Assembly: GCA_964463485.1 (NCBI GenBank)
Contig: CAYXDO010000072.1
Span: forward strand, 1-52,765
Length of the DNA stretch: 52,765 bases
Reading direction: 5' to 3'
From: CAYXDO01 sp964463485
GTDB taxonomy: Bacteria; Myxococcota; Kuafuiibacteriia; Kuafuiibacteriales; Kuafuiibacteriaceae
Below are positions 50,916 to 52,765 of this stretch, one piece after another. How positions within the stretch are numbered: position 1 is the first letter of the stretch; each line of letters begins with the position of its first letter. The position numbers and the translations under genes were made by a program. Under the pieces are notes generated by a model. The model saw only the letters and a list, made by a program, of their open reading frames with translations. It made no database searches and was not told the origin of the DNA.

Positions 50916-52570
50916 CGCAACCGGAACCAGTAGTACCCGTATGGGCCCAAGGTCAGCAGATAGGGCGTACGTGTGATTCGGGGAAAGATGCTGCCGCCGA
51001 ACATTTCGATGGGTATCGCGCCCACCCAGGGAGAGAGATCGAGCTCTGCGGCCTGCGCCGCGGAGGAGAGATTCGCTGCGACGAGAACGATTTCGGTGCC
51101 GAGCGAACGAATATACGCCATCACTCGGTGGTTCCTCGGCTCCAGGACCGAAAACGACCCTCGGCCGAACGCCGAACACATCCGCCGAACCTCGATCAAC
51201 CGGCGCATGAATGCGAACAGAGAGCTTGGGTTCGCGCGCTGCGATTCTACGTTCACGGCCTGATAGCCGTAGACCGGGTCAGACACGACGGGTTGGTACA
51301 ACTCATCGGGCTCGGCTGATGAAAAGCCGCCGTTCCGCTCCCGACTCCACTGCATCGGAGTGCGAACACCGTGTCGATCTCCCAAAGTGATGTCGTCTCC
51401 CATCCCGATTTCGTCCCCGTAATAAACGAACGGGCTTCCGGCCAACGAGAAAAGGAGTGCATTCATCAGCTCGATGCGCCTGCGATCACCCTGGAGCAGA
51501 GGCGCCAGCCTCCGCCGTATGCCGAGGTTCAGGCGCGCCGCGGGGTTCTTGGCGTACTCATCCCAAAGGTAGTCGCGCTCCTCGGAGGTGACCATCTCGA
51601 GGGTCAGCTCGTCGTGGTTGCGGAGGAAGAGCCCCCACTGGCAGTTCGCCGGGATGTCTGGCGTACGCGCGAGGATCTCCGCGAGCGGCTTGCGATCCTC
51701 GAGCTGAATGGCCATGAACATGCGTGGCATGATGGGGAAGTGAAAGGCCATGTGAAACTCATCCCCGTCGGCGAAGTACGGCCGGACATCGTCGGGCCAC
51801 ATGTTCGCCTCGGCGAGGAGAACGCGACCGGGGTAGCTCGCGTCGACCCGCGCCCGGAGGAGCTTCAGGACCGAGTGAGTTTCTGGCAGGTTCTCGCAGG
51901 AGGTTCCGTCGCGTTCGAAGAGATAGGGCACGGCGTCGACGCGGAAGCCATCCACACCCAGATCCAGCCAGAACTGCATGACCCGCCACATCTCCTCGAC
52001 GACCTTCGGATTGTCGTAGTTGAGGTCGGGTTGATGGGAGTAAAAACGATGCCAGTAGTACGAGCTCGAAACGGAGTCCCACGCCCAGTTCGAGGACTCG
52101 CTGTCGATGAAGATGATTCGAACGCCTTGGTATCGATCGGGTGAGTCGCTCCAGACGTAGTAGTCGCGGAGCTTGGAATGGCGCGAGGCCCGCGCTTCGA
52201 TGAACCAGGGGTGCTGGTCGGACGTGTGATTCAACACGAGCTCGGTGAGTACTCGAATTCCTCGGGCGTGGGCCGCAGCCAAGAACTCCTTGAAATCCTC
52301 CAGCGTCCCATAGTCGGGGTGGATCGCGCAGTAGTCGGAGACGTCGTAGCCATCGTCCCGCAGCGGCGACGGCGACATGGGCAGCAGCCAAACGCAGTCG
52401 ATGCCGAGCTCCGCGAGGTGATCGAGCCGACTGGTGAGGCCCTTGAAGTCACCTACCCCATCGCCGTTCGAGTCGGCGTACGCCCGAACGTGGACCTCAT
52501 AGAAGACGGCATCCCGGTGCCACTGCCCATCGCTCACGAGCTTTGATCGGCGATCGCGAAGGAGAGGCAC
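50906..52570 (-). CDS. treS: Trehalose synthase (maltose alpha-D-glucosyltransferase), GH13
   Basis: 554 residues from GTG 52570; a second GTG at 52537 is possible. It interconverts maltose and trehalose in the cytoplasm. The GH13 core is intact: DAVFYEVHVRAYADSNGDGV near the N-terminus, TELVLNHTSDQHPWF, nucleophile Asp in DGFRVDAVPYL, acid/base Glu in VLLAEANMWP, and third Asp in FLRNHDELTLE. The length and the ADSNGDGVGDF motif fit TreS rather than amylase. The C-terminal maltokinase domain found in some TreS fusions is absent. It overlaps the downstream glycosyltransferase gene by 10 bases. Confidence 0.93.
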   Translation of the reverse strand: MPLLRDRRSKLVSDGQWHRDAVFYEVHVRAYADSNGDGVGDFKGLTSRLDHLAELGIDCVWLLPMSPSPLRDDGYDVSDYCAIHPDYGTLEDFKEFLAAAHARGIRVLTELVLNHTSDQHPWFIEARASRHSKLRDYYVWSDSPDRYQGVRIIFIDSESSNWAWDSVSSSYYWHRFYSHQPDLNYDNPKVVEEMWRVMQFWLDLGVDGFRVDAVPYLFERDGTSCENLPETHSVLKLLRARVDASYPGRVLLAEANMWPDDVRPYFADGDEFHMAFHFPIMPRMFMAIQLEDRKPLAEILARTPDIPANCQWGLFLRNHDELTLEMVTSEERDYLWDEYAKNPAARLNLGIRRRLAPLLQGDRRRIELMNALLFSLAGSPFVYYGDEIGMGDDITLGDRHGVRTPMQWSRERNGGFSSAEPDELYQPVVSDPVYGYQAVNVESQRANPSSLFAFMRRLIEVRRMCSAFGRGSFSVLEPRNHRVMAYIRSLGTEIVLVAANLSSAAQAAELDLSPWVGAIPIEMFGGSIFPRITRTPYLLTLGPYGYYWFRLRWF

Positions 52571-52641
52571 GGCCGACCACTACCTGAGGTTCACCGAGAC
52601 GTCGATGCTGCACCCGACGATGTTGCACCAGATTCGCTCCG

Positions 52642-52764
52642 TCACCGAAATCGAACGAGTTGGTGAGTCGAACGGACGGTTGGCGCCAGCACGCGATCCT
52701 CGTAGAACCAGGTAGTCTCTTTCTCCCAAAGTTCGCGCACGATCTGGCAAGACTTTGGACGCGA
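52642..52764 (-). CDS. Possible C-terminal end of an unidentified protein (cut by right edge)
   Basis: A minus-strand frame open from the window edge ends at TGA 52642-52644. The 40 residues include VRELWEKETTWFYEDRVLAP, which looks protein-like. Its stop is about 70 bases before the treS start, on the same strand, consistent with an upstream operon member. No family can be assigned from this length. Confidence 0.3.
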   Translation of the reverse strand, partial: SRPKSCQIVRELWEKETTWFYEDRVLAPTVRSTHQLVRFR

Positions 52765-52765
52765 A

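Overview
The window reads as a draft-assembly segment of a high-GC, large-genome deltaproteobacterium-like organism, most likely a myxobacterium of the Polyangia group (inference). The reasons are a Ser/Thr kinase of Hanks type, cyclic-nucleotide-binding and TPR/HEAT regulatory proteins, many lipoproteins and kelch or carboxypeptidase-regulatory-like surface proteins, a multiheme cytochrome c, GTG/TTG starts and strong G/C third positions. No rRNA, tRNA, CRISPR array or intact insertion sequence was seen. A 100-N scaffold gap lies at 34192-34291.

Layout. 1-16.5 kb is mostly envelope and unknown proteins: a small membrane protein, a HEAT-like protein, two consecutive seven-repeat kelch proteins, a decayed DUF6922/AbiEii toxin-type locus, a lipoprotein, a putative-Ig protein, a carboxypeptidase-regulatory/PDZ protein, an ankyrin remnant, a short Hsp70, a Uma2-type nuclease and a large lipoprotein. 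16.6-31.9 kb is signalling and housekeeping: a double cNMP-binding protein, a Ser/Thr kinase, a DUF808 protein, nth, a CoA-binding protein, a zinc anti-sigma-like protein coupled to a PP2C phosphatase, lon, a DnaQ-like/GIY-YIG fusion, and a coupled pair of HEAT and degenerate HD-GYP proteins. 32.0-33.5 kb is a small defence/toxin island: a HEPN protein with a 47-residue partner, a helicase remnant, and a PIN/Phd pair.

33.7-40.8 kb holds the most striking locus. Three translationally coupled genes encode (i) a 971-residue fusion of a cNMP-binding domain, 4Fe-4S ferredoxin modules, an apparently permuted FAD/NAD(P) oxidoreductase and a di-heme b membrane domain, (ii) a membrane-anchored TPR protein and (iii) a secreted cytochrome with 27 visible CXXCH motifs. 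Together they look like a complete NAD(P)H-to-periplasm electron conduit. This is inference from motifs.

41.0-52.8 kb holds a lipoprotein, an S9-family protein that seems to have lost its catalytic residues, part of a reductive pyrimidine-degradation module (aldehyde dehydrogenase diverging from beta-ureidopropionase and a ferredoxin-less PreA), a CmpX/MscS-like channel protein, and a trehalose synthase overlapping a glycosyltransferase.
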